DNA of 64,000 nt, taken from the NCBI GenBank assembly GCA_963576475.1, contig OY754980.1, forward strand, positions 24,155,934 through 24,219,933, written 5' to 3'. The position numbers and the translations under genes are program-made. Source of the DNA: Molanna angustata. Taxonomy: Eukaryota; Arthropoda; Insecta; Trichoptera; Molannidae. Below are positions 31,925 to 44,487 of the stretch, one piece after another (positions within the stretch are counted from its first letter, which is position 1; the number at the start of each line of letters is the position of its first letter). Below the pieces are notes generated by a model that worked only from the letters and a program-made list of their open reading frames with translations, was not told the origin of the DNA and did not search any database.

Positions 31925-32330
31925 TATACATACATACATACCATCACGCCATGTCCCTTACGGGTAGGCAGAGAGAACCGAACGCCATATCTTTCTATCC
32001 TGGCACACATTCATCGCCTCGTCAATATTCATGCATCGTCTCATACATGTTCGTCTATTGTACACGCTTCTAACATTTCCTTCTTTCAGAATATCGTTCA
32101 CATGTTCGTGCCATCCCTTTCTTGGGCGAACCCGGCCTCTCAATCCAATCCTATCCGCATTGTATATTTTCTTCATCAGGCGTTCCTCATTCATTCTACC
32201 CATGTGGCCAAACCATATCAGTGTGTTCACTTTCATTCTATTAATGATATCTTTCTTCATCTTACATTCTTTCCTTATGTTCTCATTTCTTACCCTGTCA
32301 TACATCGTCATACATGTCATTTATAGTATA
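31925..32330 (-). pseudogene. 'SAYP' LINE C-terminal fragment, best preserved copy
   Basis: The minus-strand frame 31958-32320 (120 residues) is uninterrupted: YDRVRNENIRKECKMKK, LIWFGHMGRMNEERLMKKIY, GRVRPRKGWHEHVNDILKEG, RRTCMRRCMNIDEAMNVC, WRSVLSAYP and stop. The 3' ending and a tacatacatacata run at 31928-31941 follow. It marks an abundant insect LINE group (RTE-like by my recollection). Plus-strand ORFs in the same place are shadows. Confidence 0.8.
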
Positions 32331-32351
32331 TATAGTCATTTATAGTATATT

Positions 32352-32632
32352 TTTTTTTTTTTTTTTAAGATATTTATTTTTTAATAAAAAGTAATACATT
32401 GTTCTTTTCCCGCCAAACTGCAAAGCAGTTTTTTGGCAGAGCAGATTCTCTCTTTCACATAATTTTATAAATTTCACATATAATTATTTCAATAAACTAA
32501 TCTCAAATATTAAAGATACAGAGACCAAACAAAAATTTGAAAGAAAAAAAAACTTGAAATTCGATAGAAAAAAAAAATGAATTAAACCTTACACATAATA
32601 TACATTAGATATACCTATAATTAATCAACAAT

Positions 32633-32676
<44 letters not shown>

Positions 32677-32700
32677 CATTTAATCCCACAACATTAATAC
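32352..32700 (-). repeat. Probable LINE 3' UTR with poly(A), plus (ta)n microsatellite
   Basis: A t-run at 32350-32367 followed by tttattttttaataaaaag looks like a reversed poly(A) end. gccaaactgcaaagcagttt at 32412-32431 contains a small inverted repeat (aactgcaaagcagtt). A (ta)n run of about 17 repeats lies at 32638-32672. The element identity is uncertain. Confidence 0.4.
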
Positions 32701-33199
32701 CCATCACCTGATGTTTTCTACACATACTTTACAAAACGAATGAATGCTACAGATAAATAATGACAAAATGCGTCAGTATTAAAAACGAATTTGAAACAGG
32801 TTCACAAATTTTCTTAAAGAAGTCTTTTGATATGTACTTGAAACTCATAGAATTTGAATATAGTTTGACGTTCATCTTTAAGTTGTTTTGTAAAAGATAA
32901 TACCAACCATGTTCTGTTTACATAATAAAATTGGTCATCCTGTATTGACGTATCAGATTTGTATCGTAAACATTACGTGATTTTATTTAATTTAATTCCA
33001 TTTCAACACGTGCTGAGAAACTAACTGAAGTCAAAAGTTACTTGGATTTTCATTGAAAGTGGATAAGTGTTAACTATGAATGAAGTTGTGTTAAACTCTT
33101 GAAATATCTGTGTCGCTGACTACGGACGTTATAATACGAATTGAGTTACGGACGGATTATCATCTTCTTATCTGCTTTTTCAAATAATAGTTCAAATAT
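32701..33199. other. No gene recognised
   Basis: AT-rich spacer. Confidence 0.45.
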
Positions 33200-33598
33200 G
33201 ACAGTTAATATAATATGTTTTTCCTGAGCCAAAGGCCCCGGATTTTATAACATATGTACGAGTGACAGAATTATATATGTACATCAACAAAAAATTAAAT
33301 CTAAAAAAGAACATAGACAATATACATCATAGCACAATAAATAAGGAAACAAGGATTGTGAAAGGACAAGAAGAGAAAATCGAGATCAGGTGTTTAGGGA
33401 TAAACATTCCTTCTTTTGTAAATATTACGTAGCAAAGGAAAAAAAGGGAAAGGAGAGGGATCAGGTTTTTTCAGAGAGATATCCCTGCTTTAGTGTTTTC
33501 TTGAAAATGGAAAGCAATTTTGACGAAGTTATATCAGGACTCAATTTATTCCATAGTCTTATTTTATTCCTAGCGGATACCCAGTATTTCAATGTGTT
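33200..33598 (-). pseudogene. Two joined LINE-K 3' fragments
   Basis: Minus strand. One fragment (about 33420-33598) has the C-terminal block around LWNKLSPDITS and the stop, followed by the start of the 3' UTR. At about 33415 it is joined to the corresponding C-terminal codons and 3' UTR of a second copy (33200-33415; stop near 33388). The second copy contributes only its last few codons. Either a second copy inserted into the first or recombination joined them. Confidence 0.6.
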
Positions 33599-33860
33599 CT
33601 CTGTCTATATTTGTGAGACAACCAATCTCACATGCCTCAATATTTTTTAGCCTCCTCTCTCCTACTCCACTCATCCTGTCCCTGTGCGTTTTCCGTCCAA
33701 TAGGGCTCAACGGATCTTTTTATGTTGTTCATGCATCTCTTAGGTGGCCATCTTTTTGGTCTCTCATCGCTTCTCGGTCTCCACTCCTTTCTTTTTTTGT
33801 CTCTTTACTATCTTATATTCTTGCGATGTGTCCGGCTCATATCCATTTTTCAATTTTCTT
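33599..33860 (-). pseudogene. RTE-type LINE scrap
   Basis: Antisense matches to the fragment at 1918-2135: cctctctcctactccactca, cttaggtggccat and ctcatcgcttctcggtctccactcc correspond to similar words there. The plus-strand ORF at 33592-33996 is its shadow. Confidence 0.5.
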
Positions 33861-34934
33861 TGCTAATGTATTTTGTAAGTGTTGGTTAAATCGTTCTAAC
33901 AAAAGGATCGATTGCAGTCTTCATAATATGAGAAACCTAGTACTAACGAAAAAACTAGTAAAGATAACGTTATCGCTCGAGGTGAATAATAAATAAGTGT
34001 TCTGACCATAAATATTGAATGAAAATCAGCAATTAAAACAATTGTGAAATACACACATACATAAACTTTATCCAATGGCAAAGCAGTGTAGATATGTATG
34101 TGTAGAGATGGGCGAATTTCCAAACAACAAATTGAACGTTCTGAATCTACTGTGATATTCAAAATCCGACCGCAGCAGTACAAAGCAAGCCGAATTCTAT
34201 AAATCATTCTGCCTCAAGCCATTGCGGTCGAAATTAATTTCTCAGTAAATATTATGAAAGTTGGGCCGCACAGCGACGAGGAGGGTGGCATCCATATTGA
34301 TAAATCAACACTCAAATAACATGTCTTATTTTGATAATATATAGTATGACATGTAGGTATATTAACAAAAGACAACGATCGAATATTTTTCCAAATTCTG
34401 AGCCAGAATGATCGAAAATTACAACTTCTATCGATTATCACTCTTCCCCCTTTACCTCATAACTGAAGATCGCGGCTGCACTCAATCACTTGGCGAACCG
34501 TCACGAAAATTGACGCGTAATACTTTGTTTTATCCAGAAAATATTCTTAATATGACCAATGGTTACAATATGGTTGCTAGATAATCATTTAATAACTCTG
34601 AATTCTATTAAAACTAAATGCTTGGCTTTGACAATAGAACATTGGAAAACTCCAATATATCAAATTATATAAAAATTCATAAATGCAGCTTCGAGGAAAA
34701 AGAAACATGCAAATGCAAAATAATTGAGAAAACATATAATAAAAAATTTATAATTATTTTGCATGGTGTAGCGCAGCAGTCTCCTAAGATGATTCTCTTA
34801 AAATACCTTAAAAATGCATAGTCAGAGTTATCAATTAGAAGTCATTTAGATATAGCTTTGAATACATTTTTTAATTATTTTAAAGTTCTGGATCTACGAC
34901 AACTGTACACTAGATCAATCATTTATGTATTTAT
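33861..34934. other. No gene recognised
   Basis: Three short ORFs (33896-34207 minus, 34214-34441 minus, 34618-34821 plus) have no motif and no supporting context. Confidence 0.35.
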
Positions 34935-35365
34935 TTGTCAGAAAGAATAAAATTCACGAAACTAAACACAAAGGACACAAAAAGCAAAACATCGAGTAGC
35001 AATAGAATTCCGAAAATGAATACCAAATTTGGGGCAAATATTTTTTTGGCGTATATTGCACCACGAATGTATAACAAACTGCCATTGGCACTTTAATAGT
35101 TATAAAATTCAAAATGACAGGAACAAAGTGGTTATTTTAAGTACGTAGAAAGCAAAATTAAATAAATGTTGCAACCATAACTGATGTCTTTCTACTGCAT
35201 GTTATGTTTTGGTGGTTATTTTTAATGTGATTTTTTTTATTGTACGATTGTTAATATAATTTTTTACTTCATCTTATTGTTCATTTTATTTTACTGTAGT
35301 TTTTTTTCTTTATAATATGTATGTGTAATATTTTGTATATATTTTATATAAATAAATAAAATATA
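34935..35365 (+). pseudogene. LINE reverse-transcriptase C-terminal scrap and 3' UTR
   Basis: Near 35000-35098 the plus strand reads TKFGANIFLAYIAPRMYNKLP, then a stop, matching the GP-x-LYN-x-LP ending of CR1/jockey-type LINEs. T-rich UTR runs to an (aaat)n tail at 35347-35362. Similar in kind to 8700-9059. Confidence 0.5.
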
Positions 35366-35984
35366 ATCACTATGCAAACTATACATTTAATTGCTTCGGA
35401 ACAGACTCTGTCTAGTGTAGCAGTAATATATACTTAATTTATAATATTAAGATTGAAATAAATAAATACATTTAGCCTAGCCAAATAATCAACTTGCTCT
35501 CAACACTAAATAATTTGTCAAAATGAATGTACCTACATGAATAGTTGATATAGAGAAAAAGACAGTAAAGTGAATAGAAAGAATCAAGATTCGCTATTTT
35601 TAAGAAAGGTTCAAAATGATTTATGTTAATCTTAAATGTTATGAGTTTTTTTTTTATAAATTGATAAATATTTCCGTAGATAGAACGATCATATGTAAGT
35701 GTTGGTTATGTTGCTAAGAGGGTGTACCATTGCAAAGTTTGTGTTTTCGTCGCTCAATTTAATACAGTATTCCTCAATATATCAAACTTTAACACTATTA
35801 TGAAACATCCGTCAACCAGTAACAGGAGTAAGGGAATACATAGTTGAGCTTAGAACCATTCAAGACTCGGTTTGAACGTAGGTACAAAATAATACATGTT
35901 TGTATATGTTCAATAACAGCTATAATATTACAAATGATTTCAAATTATTTACACCAAGTTTATCAATGTCAAATTTAAACATAA
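35366..35984. other. No gene recognised
   Basis: AT-rich spacer before the LINE-K element. Confidence 0.45.
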
Positions 35985-35988
35985 TAAC

Positions 35989-36351
35989 CTTTTACTTGGA
36001 GTGTTATACTGTCCTCCCTGTTCTAATTACTTCAGTGAGCTTGAGTTGCATCTAGAAAATCTTCTTTCCATTTATCCACATATTCTCTTGATGGGAGACT
36101 TCAATACTTGTTTACTACGGAGTGATAACAGAAATCAAAATCTTATTCGAATCTTGGATTCACTAAACCTTACTATCCTACCTCTTCAACCAACCTATCA
36201 TACTGAGATTTCTGATTCACTTCTAGACTTAATCATAACTTCTAAACCCAATTATATTCTCAATCATGGTCAATTTTCCGCACCTGGCTTTTCTCACCAT
36301 GATCTGATTTTTGCTTCCTATAATTTACACTGCAATAAACCTCCACAATAA
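35989..36351 (+). pseudogene. LINE-K endonuclease, C-terminal part
   Basis: The frame begins at about LLLGVLYCPPCSNYF, where the element was truncated. It contains LLMGDFNTCLL (metal-site Asp and Asn), LLDLIITS, and FSHHDLI in place of the usual Ser-Asp-His triad. It ends at a TAA directly followed, in the same frame, by the linker to the reverse transcriptase. A single stop therefore separates the two domains. Confidence 0.85.
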
Positions 36352-38469
36352 ATAGCTTTTCTCCGAAATTTTAGGAGTATTGATAAAGCAGTATTGACGA
36401 GGGATGCCGAAGACATTGACTGGAGTAGGATTTGTGTTATTCAAGATATCGATCTCAAAGTTTCCATTTTTAATAATGAAATACTCAAACTTTTCGACAC
36501 TCATGCACCTCTTACAAGAGTGAAGCTCAAAGATACATCATGTGCGTGGATCACTGACGACATTAAATATCTCATGTCAAAGAGAGATAAAGCCTTTGCC
36601 AAGCATAAGCGGCAGCCGACTGTCAACAACTGGAGTAACTATAAGGCGCTACGTAATCGCTGCAACCAGTCTTGTCGCAATGCAAAGCAACGCTACATTC
36701 ACAACTTCATCGGTCAATCTACTCCCCGTCGCACTTGGAAATTCTTGCAATCTCTAGGGAAGAGTGGTGACCTTGAGACCCCTAAGATCGATATCAACGA
36801 GTTAAATCGTCACTTTGCTTCGCCTCCGTTCCTTCTTAATAATATTAAAAAAGCCAACACTCTCAATCAACTATGTAGTCAACCTATTCCGACCCACATA
36901 CCTTTCGCGTTTGAAACTATAACTGATACTGAGATTATGAAAATCTTATCTTCCATAACAACCAAATCCTTCGACTCCGATGGCCTCAGTATTGAAATGA
37001 TACGTCTGCTTTTGCCTCCAATTCTGCCCATTATTACACACACTATTAACCACTCACTGACCGTTGGTATCTTTCCGTCGGCATGGAAAATCGCACATGT
37101 CATACCCCTCCCTAAGATTTCAACACCTACCCAACTAAAAGACTATCGTCCAATCTCGATTTTACCAATATTATCTAAAGTTACTGAAAGGATAGTATTC
37201 AATCAATTCAATGCATGGCTTTGTTCTAATTCTCTCCTTGATCCACTGCAATCTGGTTTCAAAGCAGGTCATAGTACCACAACTGTACTAGTTAAGATTA
37301 CGGATGACATAAGACGTGCTATGAACAATAAACAACTTACAATTCTCACACTACTCGATTTCAGTAGCGCGTTTAATTCCGTTGATTTTGACATTCTTCT
37401 TGCTAAGTTGTCCTCGCTAAACATAGCTCAGCCAGTATTGGAGTGGTTCACCAGTTATCTTGGCAACCGTAAACAATGCATTAAGACAGCTAACTCTACT
37501 TCTGATTATGCCACCATGCTGTCTGGAGTACCGCAAGGTGGAGTTTTATCTCCACTGTTATTTTCCGTATTTATTAACTCTATCACTACAAACCTCAGAT
37601 GTAAATATCATCTTTTTGCAGACGATCTTCAATTATATTTCCATTTTAATATCTCTGATATTAACAATGCAGTCCTTCACATGAATGAAGGTCTTAAATT
37701 TATCTCTTCTTGGTCATCGGATCATGGTCTTCTTATAAATCCTACTAAGTCCCAGGCAATTATAATCGCTAGTCCTCGTCTGCTGTCATCTATAAGGAAT
37801 TTACAACTCCCACTGCTGTATATCAATAACCAATGCATTCCTTATACCAGGGTTGTAAAAGATCTTGGAATCTTCATCGATGATGACCTTTCGTGGCATG
37901 AACAGGTATCGCATGTTAGTAAAGCTATTTTCTTTGCCCTACATTCACTTAATAAACTTAAAAATTTCCTTCCATTCCGTTGTAAAATAACTCTTGCTCA
38001 ATCACTTCTTCTTCCATTGCTTGATTATGCCGATGTATGCTATTTGGATGCAAATGAAGTGCATCTCAATAAACTTGAACGTCTTCAGAATATATGTATC
38101 AGATTCATCTTTGGGTTGAAAAAATTTGATCACATATCACCTTACCGCAATCTTCTTTGTTGGCCCAGGATACGCCAGCGGCGCAATATACACATTTTGT
38201 CACTATTGTACAATATTCTCTCGAACCCAAACCTACCACAGTACCTAAAAAGCAAATTCACTTATTTATCCAATCATGGACTTCCACTCCGATCTGCTGA
38301 ACGTACAACACTATCCATACCTATCCATAATACAGAATTTCTCAGCTCTTCGTTCGAAGTACAATCAGCAAGATTATGGAATAGCCTTAGTCCGGATATT
38401 GCGTCGTCTAACTCACTTAGTATTTTCAAGAAAAAACTAAAGAAGGAATATTTATCCTTGAACACCTGA
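36352..38469 (+). pseudogene. LINE-K reverse transcriptase
   Basis: The frame runs without interruption from the TAA at 36351 to a TGA at 38467-38469. Motifs: HVIPLPKIS, YRPISILPILSKVTER, LLDFSSAFNSVD (catalytic Asp), SGVPQGGVLSPLLF, HLFADDLQLY (FADD at about 37614-37625), LINPTKSQ and VKDLGIFIDDDLSW. The C-terminus is LWNSLSPDIASS, FKKKLKKEYLSL. An initiator ATG is not evident after the stop. The FADD box is intact, so only the stop and the truncation show that it is dead. Confidence 0.88.
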
Positions 38470-38646
38470 TCCCGTTTTCCTCTCCTGTCCTTTCCATATC
38501 CTTTTTATTGCTATGAATTATATTTTTTTTTTGTTTAATAGTATTTAAGTGTTATACGTATTTTATTTGATTTTTTTTACTCTTTTTTATTTGCTGTTGT
38601 ACATACACAATGTTGTCATACTTTGTAATCTGGTTGGTTGAGAGAA

Positions 38647-38662
38647 ATTGCCTAATGGCAAT
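38647..38662 (+). promoter_or_regulatory. LINE-K 3' UTR hairpin
   Basis: attgcc-taat-ggcaat is a 6-bp stem with a 4-base loop. It is preserved in LINE-K copies at 22265-22280 and 55450-55465 and, with a different loop, in SINE-B at 49967-49982 and 10753-10766. It is probably the tail feature recognised by the LINE reverse transcriptase (inference). Confidence 0.6.
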
Positions 38663-38750
38663 AAGCCCGCCAGTGTACAATTATATTTGTTTATATTATG
38701 TACAAGAAGATGTATAAATAAATAAATAAATAAATAAATAAAATAAATCG

Positions 38751-39869
38751 ATTGCTATTGGAATAAGTGTACCTATTCATTTTTCTAAAGATTCAGACTC
38801 ATCTAATACAAGTCCACTATACAAATAACTATTCGCAGTTGAAGCATTGTTATTATAATGGAGATCAATAACACAAACAAATAAACCACACAAGGTTTTC
38901 CAAAGAAGGGGGTAGGTAAATTCAATCTGTATTACGAATTTCAACATGTCCATTAAGTTGCACAGAAATGAAGCTTCGCTGTACACTCTGTCTTGTGGCG
39001 TTCTATTTCTTTGCTAATGACATAACTAATGAAAAATAATGTTTAGAGACTTATAACTATGACTGATATGATATATATTATGTATAAAGCCTTACTAGTT
39101 CATCTGTCAATTGACAATAATTCGAAAGAATTATTTTAGCAATTGAAATTATAAATGCATTATTTTATACTGATTTGTTTATTATTTCCTAAGAAGTATG
39201 TTATGATACCAATCTACGAGTAAATAAAATTGTAGATACATATTGATTTAGTATCCTATTTTTTTATATTTCGTAATGGTTCTACAATCTTTCCATACAA
39301 CTTAAGAAAATTAAATATTCATATCAAATTAACATACAAACCTACCTTCTAACGTACTCGGAAAACGCTGAACTATCTTCGTAATACATTATATTAAATT
39401 ATATTTGTATAAACAAGTCAATCACTTACAAAATAGCAGTCATGTGTGTGCGGCGACTTCCGATCCTAGAACTTCCGTTTCGAAAGTTTAAGCGAATTTA
39501 AACTTTGTACGACCAAAACTAACGCGATTTGAATAAATTTTCTAAGGAAATTGGTATACTACGGAACGGGGTGTGTTGACAAATAATACAAATATCTATC
39601 CTTCCGCCATACTAAAAACTTAATTTCACGCCCACTTAATACAGTAAAATGAATAAAGTGATTTCTCTGTATGAAAGTTTATTACTGAATGTAGTCATAC
39701 TTAAATAATAATAGAATAATGGTTCATATCGACTGTAAATTATTACTTTTTTTTTTTCAAATCTTTTAACAATTGTGAACAAATCTGCGAACAATCTGTA
39801 AACAATTCTGCGGGTTTAATAATCATATGGTAGGACCGCTGTCAGCTTGCTGATTCATGTATACTTATT
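38751..39869. other. No gene recognised
   Basis: AT-rich DNA; ORF 38777-38986 has no motif. Confidence 0.4.
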
Positions 39870-40150
39870 GATGTTTTGCATATAAATATGTGTAGGTATG
39901 TTTTTGTATCAAAGTTGTATTCTTTATATTTTTTGCACTTGTTTCCTGCCTTAACGCTTTGCTCTATTTATTTTTTTTATAAATGACTTATGTTATTAAC
40001 AAAATATTTTTGACTATTTTTTAATTGGTATGCCCACAGACAGGCTAGGCCTTGTGGGATTTTTGTATGCGCGGTTGATTTATTATAATTGATATTATAC
40101 ATTGTATGTCAACCTTGTACCAAATCTTAAATAAATAAATTTAATAAATT
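39870..40150 (+). repeat. Probable LINE 3' UTR with (aaat)n tail
   Basis: T-rich sequence with cacagacaggctaggccttg (40035-40054) and a final aataaataaatttaataaat. The pattern is typical of CR1/jockey-type 3' ends; no coding part remains. Confidence 0.4.
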
Positions 40151-41384
40151 AAATCTCATAAAGGTATATTACAAAAATATGCCTCTTAAAACATGTTGGT
40201 TATTTTCATTGGCAAATATTATCAATTTTTTAAAGGCAACCTAAACTATCAGTTACATATTATAAGAATTTCATACAGTAAATTCATATAGTGTCATACA
40301 GTATAATATCAACATTTGCATTCAAAACTCATCATGACTGGTACATTCTGTCAATTACGTTTTCAATGAGAAAAACTATGCAAATACTTCATAAAAAAAC
40401 ATTGAATATAAGTTACAGTCTTAATGCATGGAAAATTGCAATTGTTTCGTCGTAGTGGTGAACAAACTGAGACCCAGAACAGTATGGTCTTGATATCAGT
40501 TATGACCGTAAAAAATATAAAAGTTCATTATTTTATGCGTTTTAATTGTAAGAAATTTAAAATTGATGACAAGTCAATCTTAGTGGCTGTATTTAAAAAA
40601 CACTTAAATATATAATCAATTTCCGATGACAGGTAAGCAGTTGGATACTTTCTCACTTAATAAATGAAAATCAAAGGTTTATAAACATTACAGCAGTTCG
40701 TGACTCTTGATCTTGCACCCAGTCATGGGTCTTTCAATTTACGCGACCAAGACCTAGATTTATTTTGCCCATCACCGTTTACCTGTAACTATTTGCAATT
40801 ACCCAGCAATACAAAAGAACATACAACCCGATTATTGTTCGTTATTACCTTTTTTTATGACCTACCTACCTTTTGTAGTTTTGCTGCATGTTGTATTATT
40901 GTTTCGTTTGTGGTGATACGAGTAATAATGTACACACATTTATGTCATTTTGATTCCTATCATATCCGTTTATTATTACTTAACCCTTTCAACGTCATCA
41001 TACTAAAACATCAACTAACCTACATAGATATCCTCACTGACGTTAGTTTTCTATTCAAATATTTGCGCTTTCAAGAGAATTATTGTATACGCAAAGAATT
41101 ATTTCAAAAAGAGTAAGCAGGCAGATATTATAAACAAAACAAAATCAAATTTTAAGTATTAGAGAATTCAGTATTCGCTGATTAATCTGGTCACTTTGCA
41201 CCCATACATATTAGAGAAAATTATGGGATGTAAATTCATTTATATTTTCACTTTGTTAAAAAAATTATTTCATTGAGGGCGAATCAAATACGATAAACAT
41301 AGAATCATCACAAGAGTTTTAAATACTGTTTTAAGAAATATTTATTTCATTCTGCTAGATGCATAGGTAGGTACATTAAAAAAA
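40151..41384. other. No gene recognised; one 138-residue ORF of doubtful value
   Basis: The plus-strand ORF 40700-41116 opens with a GTG, has Cys/Phe-rich hydrophobic stretches and no motif. It is longer than chance neighbours but I cannot assign it. The ORF 40424-40615 is shorter and featureless. Confidence 0.3.
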
Positions 41385-41560
41385 TATAAAATTTCTGTTG
41401 GTTGTCCAGCTTTCTACCTTGCATGCTTTTTAATTTATTTTGTAATTTTTGTACTTTGTAATTTTATACACAGTAATGTGATTATTTTTAATGTGAATCG
41501 TGTAGAATAATAACAGGTTTTATCCTGTTTGTTCTACCAAAATAAATAAACAAATAAATA
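41385..41560 (+). repeat. Possible LINE 3' end
   Basis: T-rich DNA ending in aaaataaataaacaaataaat at 41540-41559. It contains a small inverted pair aacaggttttatcctgtt at 41512-41529. Identity uncertain. Confidence 0.3.
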
Positions 41561-43143
41561 ATATTTAAAAAAATAGACTTAAGATTTTTTATGGGTGTAG
41601 CTTATTTTAATTGTTTATATCCATAATACATCAAATTTATACAATATATTTTTAAATTGAATATTAAAATGGAATCTATCACTTCACTAGGCGAGGTCTG
41701 TTCTAAATGTTATACTAATAAATATTACGCAAAATATTTTTGCTGCATAAATCCTCAATAAATTTCATCGTATGAAAGTATAAAATATAAAAAGTATGAA
41801 CGACTAAACTCATGTTGTGTAGAGGACGATGTATGGATATGTGTAATAAAGGAATGTATGAGGGCGTAATTAAAAATCACTTAATTAGCTTAGAACCGAG
41901 TTTAATATTATCTTAGGACACTTCACTCCCTTAAGTATGACGATATGTTTTTGAATAGGATAAAAATGTCAATCATTTTCAAAAAAAAATATTTTACATT
42001 CAAACGAGTTGACGTATCATCACGATATTCAAAATTTTTTTTTCATAAAAGTATTTACTATTAAATCAAGCGATGATTCCATAGCACCCTTGTTAACTAC
42101 GAATAATATTTCATCAGGGAATTATTTCAAAATGTGAGCAAAAATAATTATTTTTCCTTTATTTTACAGTGATATTATGCGTCACTCAAACTTGTCACCT
42201 CGGCAAGGTGATTTATGGAAAACAGAAAGATATAGGTTTATGTACAATGTACATAGGCCTACCTAACGATCCATTCATAATGGAAATAATGATAAAAAAT
42301 ATGTTCCTACCTAAATACTGCAAGATTCTCCATTTTGGAGAAAGCAACTCTCACATTTTTCATCTGCAATGATAATAATGACACTTGAGGTTTAAATAAA
42401 ACCTAATCAGGAAGATAATACCAAAAAGAATTTGTTTGAAACCATGTATGACAAAACTCATATTGGATATCAAACAGACGAAAAAGGAAAACCTCAACGT
42501 TTTTTTTAGACTAAAAAAACACTAACCCCGCTCAGAATTCGCCACTGTACCGATGCCTTACCACATATACAGGTTCATGGACATATTATGTATGTCCAGG
42601 ACGCGTATTTACGTTTCCGTGTTGATTAGAAGGCAAGTACTGCCTCGGATTAGGCACTAGTTTGTTGCACTAATGCACTTGAAAACTCGTGTTGAATTCA
42701 AGGCACGTGTACTCCAAATGCACAAGGTTTAGCAACGCAAACTGTTCCTGCTAATACGTGTTCAATTCAATGAAATTAATTATTGAATAAGGAACATATA
42801 CAACCATGCAATAAATACACATAAATAATAGTAGTTAATTTGTATGTTTAGTAACATATAAATAATAAAAAAATGCGTCATATTAATTAAATAACATCTA
42901 TTTTGTTCTACGCATCTGTGCTCATTGTAGCTACGAAAATGATATACCTATAGGGATTTGAAATTTCGTATTAATATGACCCGAATGCACAGTCCTAGGT
43001 ACCTAAATACTAACTCCTAACCTCACTGAAGTATTTATTATTCTTAAGTAAGCAATTGCGTTGCAGAGACATCCCTAACTAAATACTAAATACTACGCCA
43101 AACTTAAGGTCGATGGCGTAGAATTTCACATTATTGTGTATGA
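41561..43143. other. No gene recognised
   Basis: AT-rich. An ORF at 42169-42372 follows a splice-acceptor-like ttccttttattttacag at 42153-42169, but no matching donor or partner exon could be argued. Confidence 0.35.
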
Positions 43144-43197
43144 AGAAAAGAGATAGATAGCTTTCAATAGGCTTAGAAAGCTATCTATCTCTTTTCT
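43144..43197. repeat. Hairpin with perfect 21-bp stem
   Basis: 43144-43164 and 43177-43197 pair exactly (agaaaagagatagatagcttt) around a 12-base loop. This length could form a small-RNA precursor, but the purine-strand bias of the arm looks more like a foldback of a simple sequence. Confidence 0.75.
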
Positions 43198-44295
43198 GAC
43201 GTTTGACGTTTAAAATGTTTTTTTGCTATAACAACACGAACATAATTATGTAACCAACTTCACACTTCACACTGACAGCTCTATGTCAAGATTTTTTTGA
43301 AATTCCACCGAATTTGCGGCATCTCGCATGGATCGCTGAATACTCTGTTTGGTACTTGAATTGACAAAATTACCAAATACATTTTCAACAAAGCCGATAA
43401 AATCATCATCCACCGAAAAAATCTCGTATTTTAACCACTCGTAAGGTTCCTAGCTATCAACCTTACTTTTTGACAATTACCAAAGGTTAGTTTACGCCGA
43501 TGCGCATGCGCTAAGTATTTATATATGTCTCTGCAATGCAATTCTCATTGAAAAACGTCGTAGCATCCTCCAGTTAGGAAGCCACGTGATCTCCTAAATT
43601 AAGTGAGCGACTGTGCAAAGAAAACATGGTTAGTGCTTCGAATTTAGTATTTAGGTAGGACTCTGCATTCGGACCTAAGTGGCACAAATCATCCAATAGG
43701 ATGCAATGCCTTGAAAAAAAAAAAGGATTAAATTCAGTCACAATAATACATTTTTACTGTACCTGTGTTTTTAAATGTATACCTATTATGATGTAGGGTT
43801 TTTGTGTTAACTTATAAATTGTATTTTTTTAGTAATACCTAATGGTTATTAATTGTTAATTAATGTAGTTCGCTTTTAATTTTCCTAATAAATTATGTAC
43901 TCCATATACCTACAGCGTTTCGTTCGTTTACTTTTCATCGTTACCAAATAATTGGCGTCGAAGTATAGAAGCGTGGCGTTCTTTTTATTTTCGGGCATAA
44001 TCCCTAGCGGCGGACGCGCGAAACTTTAACAACATGGAAAGCAACAAATTGTGGTCTGACAATATCAAATACCTACAGTTTTTCGCTGCTCTCCTGTTAC
44101 GAAGGATTAGTGAGGAGAGTTATCTGTAGCTGAATAATTCCTATTGTGCCTTTATTGACAAATTAAAACATTGGATTTTCTAGTTAATTCTTCTCTTGCT
44201 CCGACCATCATTCGTTGGGATATGCGATCGTTGTAATTGGTTTTCATGTTTAAATTTTATATTAGACAAAATATCTGCATTATATTAAAACCACA
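43198..44295. other. No gene recognised
   Basis: Mixed AT-rich DNA without ORFs or matches. Confidence 0.4.
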
Positions 44296-44487
44296 ATAGG
44301 CGTGATGACAGTAAGAAAAAATCATTGAAATTATGATTTTATAAAATAAAATATGTTATAAAGATTTGAAAAAATATATTTATTTTCATTTTAAAAGAGC
44401 GAATAATATTAATATTATTAAAATAAAAATACAAAATATGTTAGTCCGCCATTTTATGTGAAACACCAATCAGAGCGCATGACGTCA
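44296..44487 (+). repeat. 192-bp direct repeat, copy 1
   Basis: Starts ataggcgtgatgacagtaag and ends atcagagcgcatgacgtca. Similar throughout to 45040-45231, including gtccgccattttatg. The interval between copies is about 550 bp and has no coding motif. Confidence 0.75.

Larger units (their letters stand above)
35985..38750 (+). mobile_element. LINE-K, 5'-truncated element
   Basis: Plus strand: endonuclease C-terminal part 35989-36348, in-frame TAA 36349-36351, reverse transcriptase to 38469, a 3' UTR with the attgcctaatggcaat hairpin (38647-38662), and an (aaat)n tail at 38718-38750. The 5' half of the endonuclease and any ORF1 are missing. The target duplication is unclear. Confidence 0.88.

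Noticed and set aside
32638..32672. CRISPR or functional tandem array
   Set aside because: It is a plain (ta)n microsatellite; no CRISPR-type repeats or spacers occur in the window.
42153..42372. Exon with an acceptor site
   Set aside because: Only an acceptor-like pyrimidine tract is seen. The downstream frame is short, has no donor and no recognisable product.
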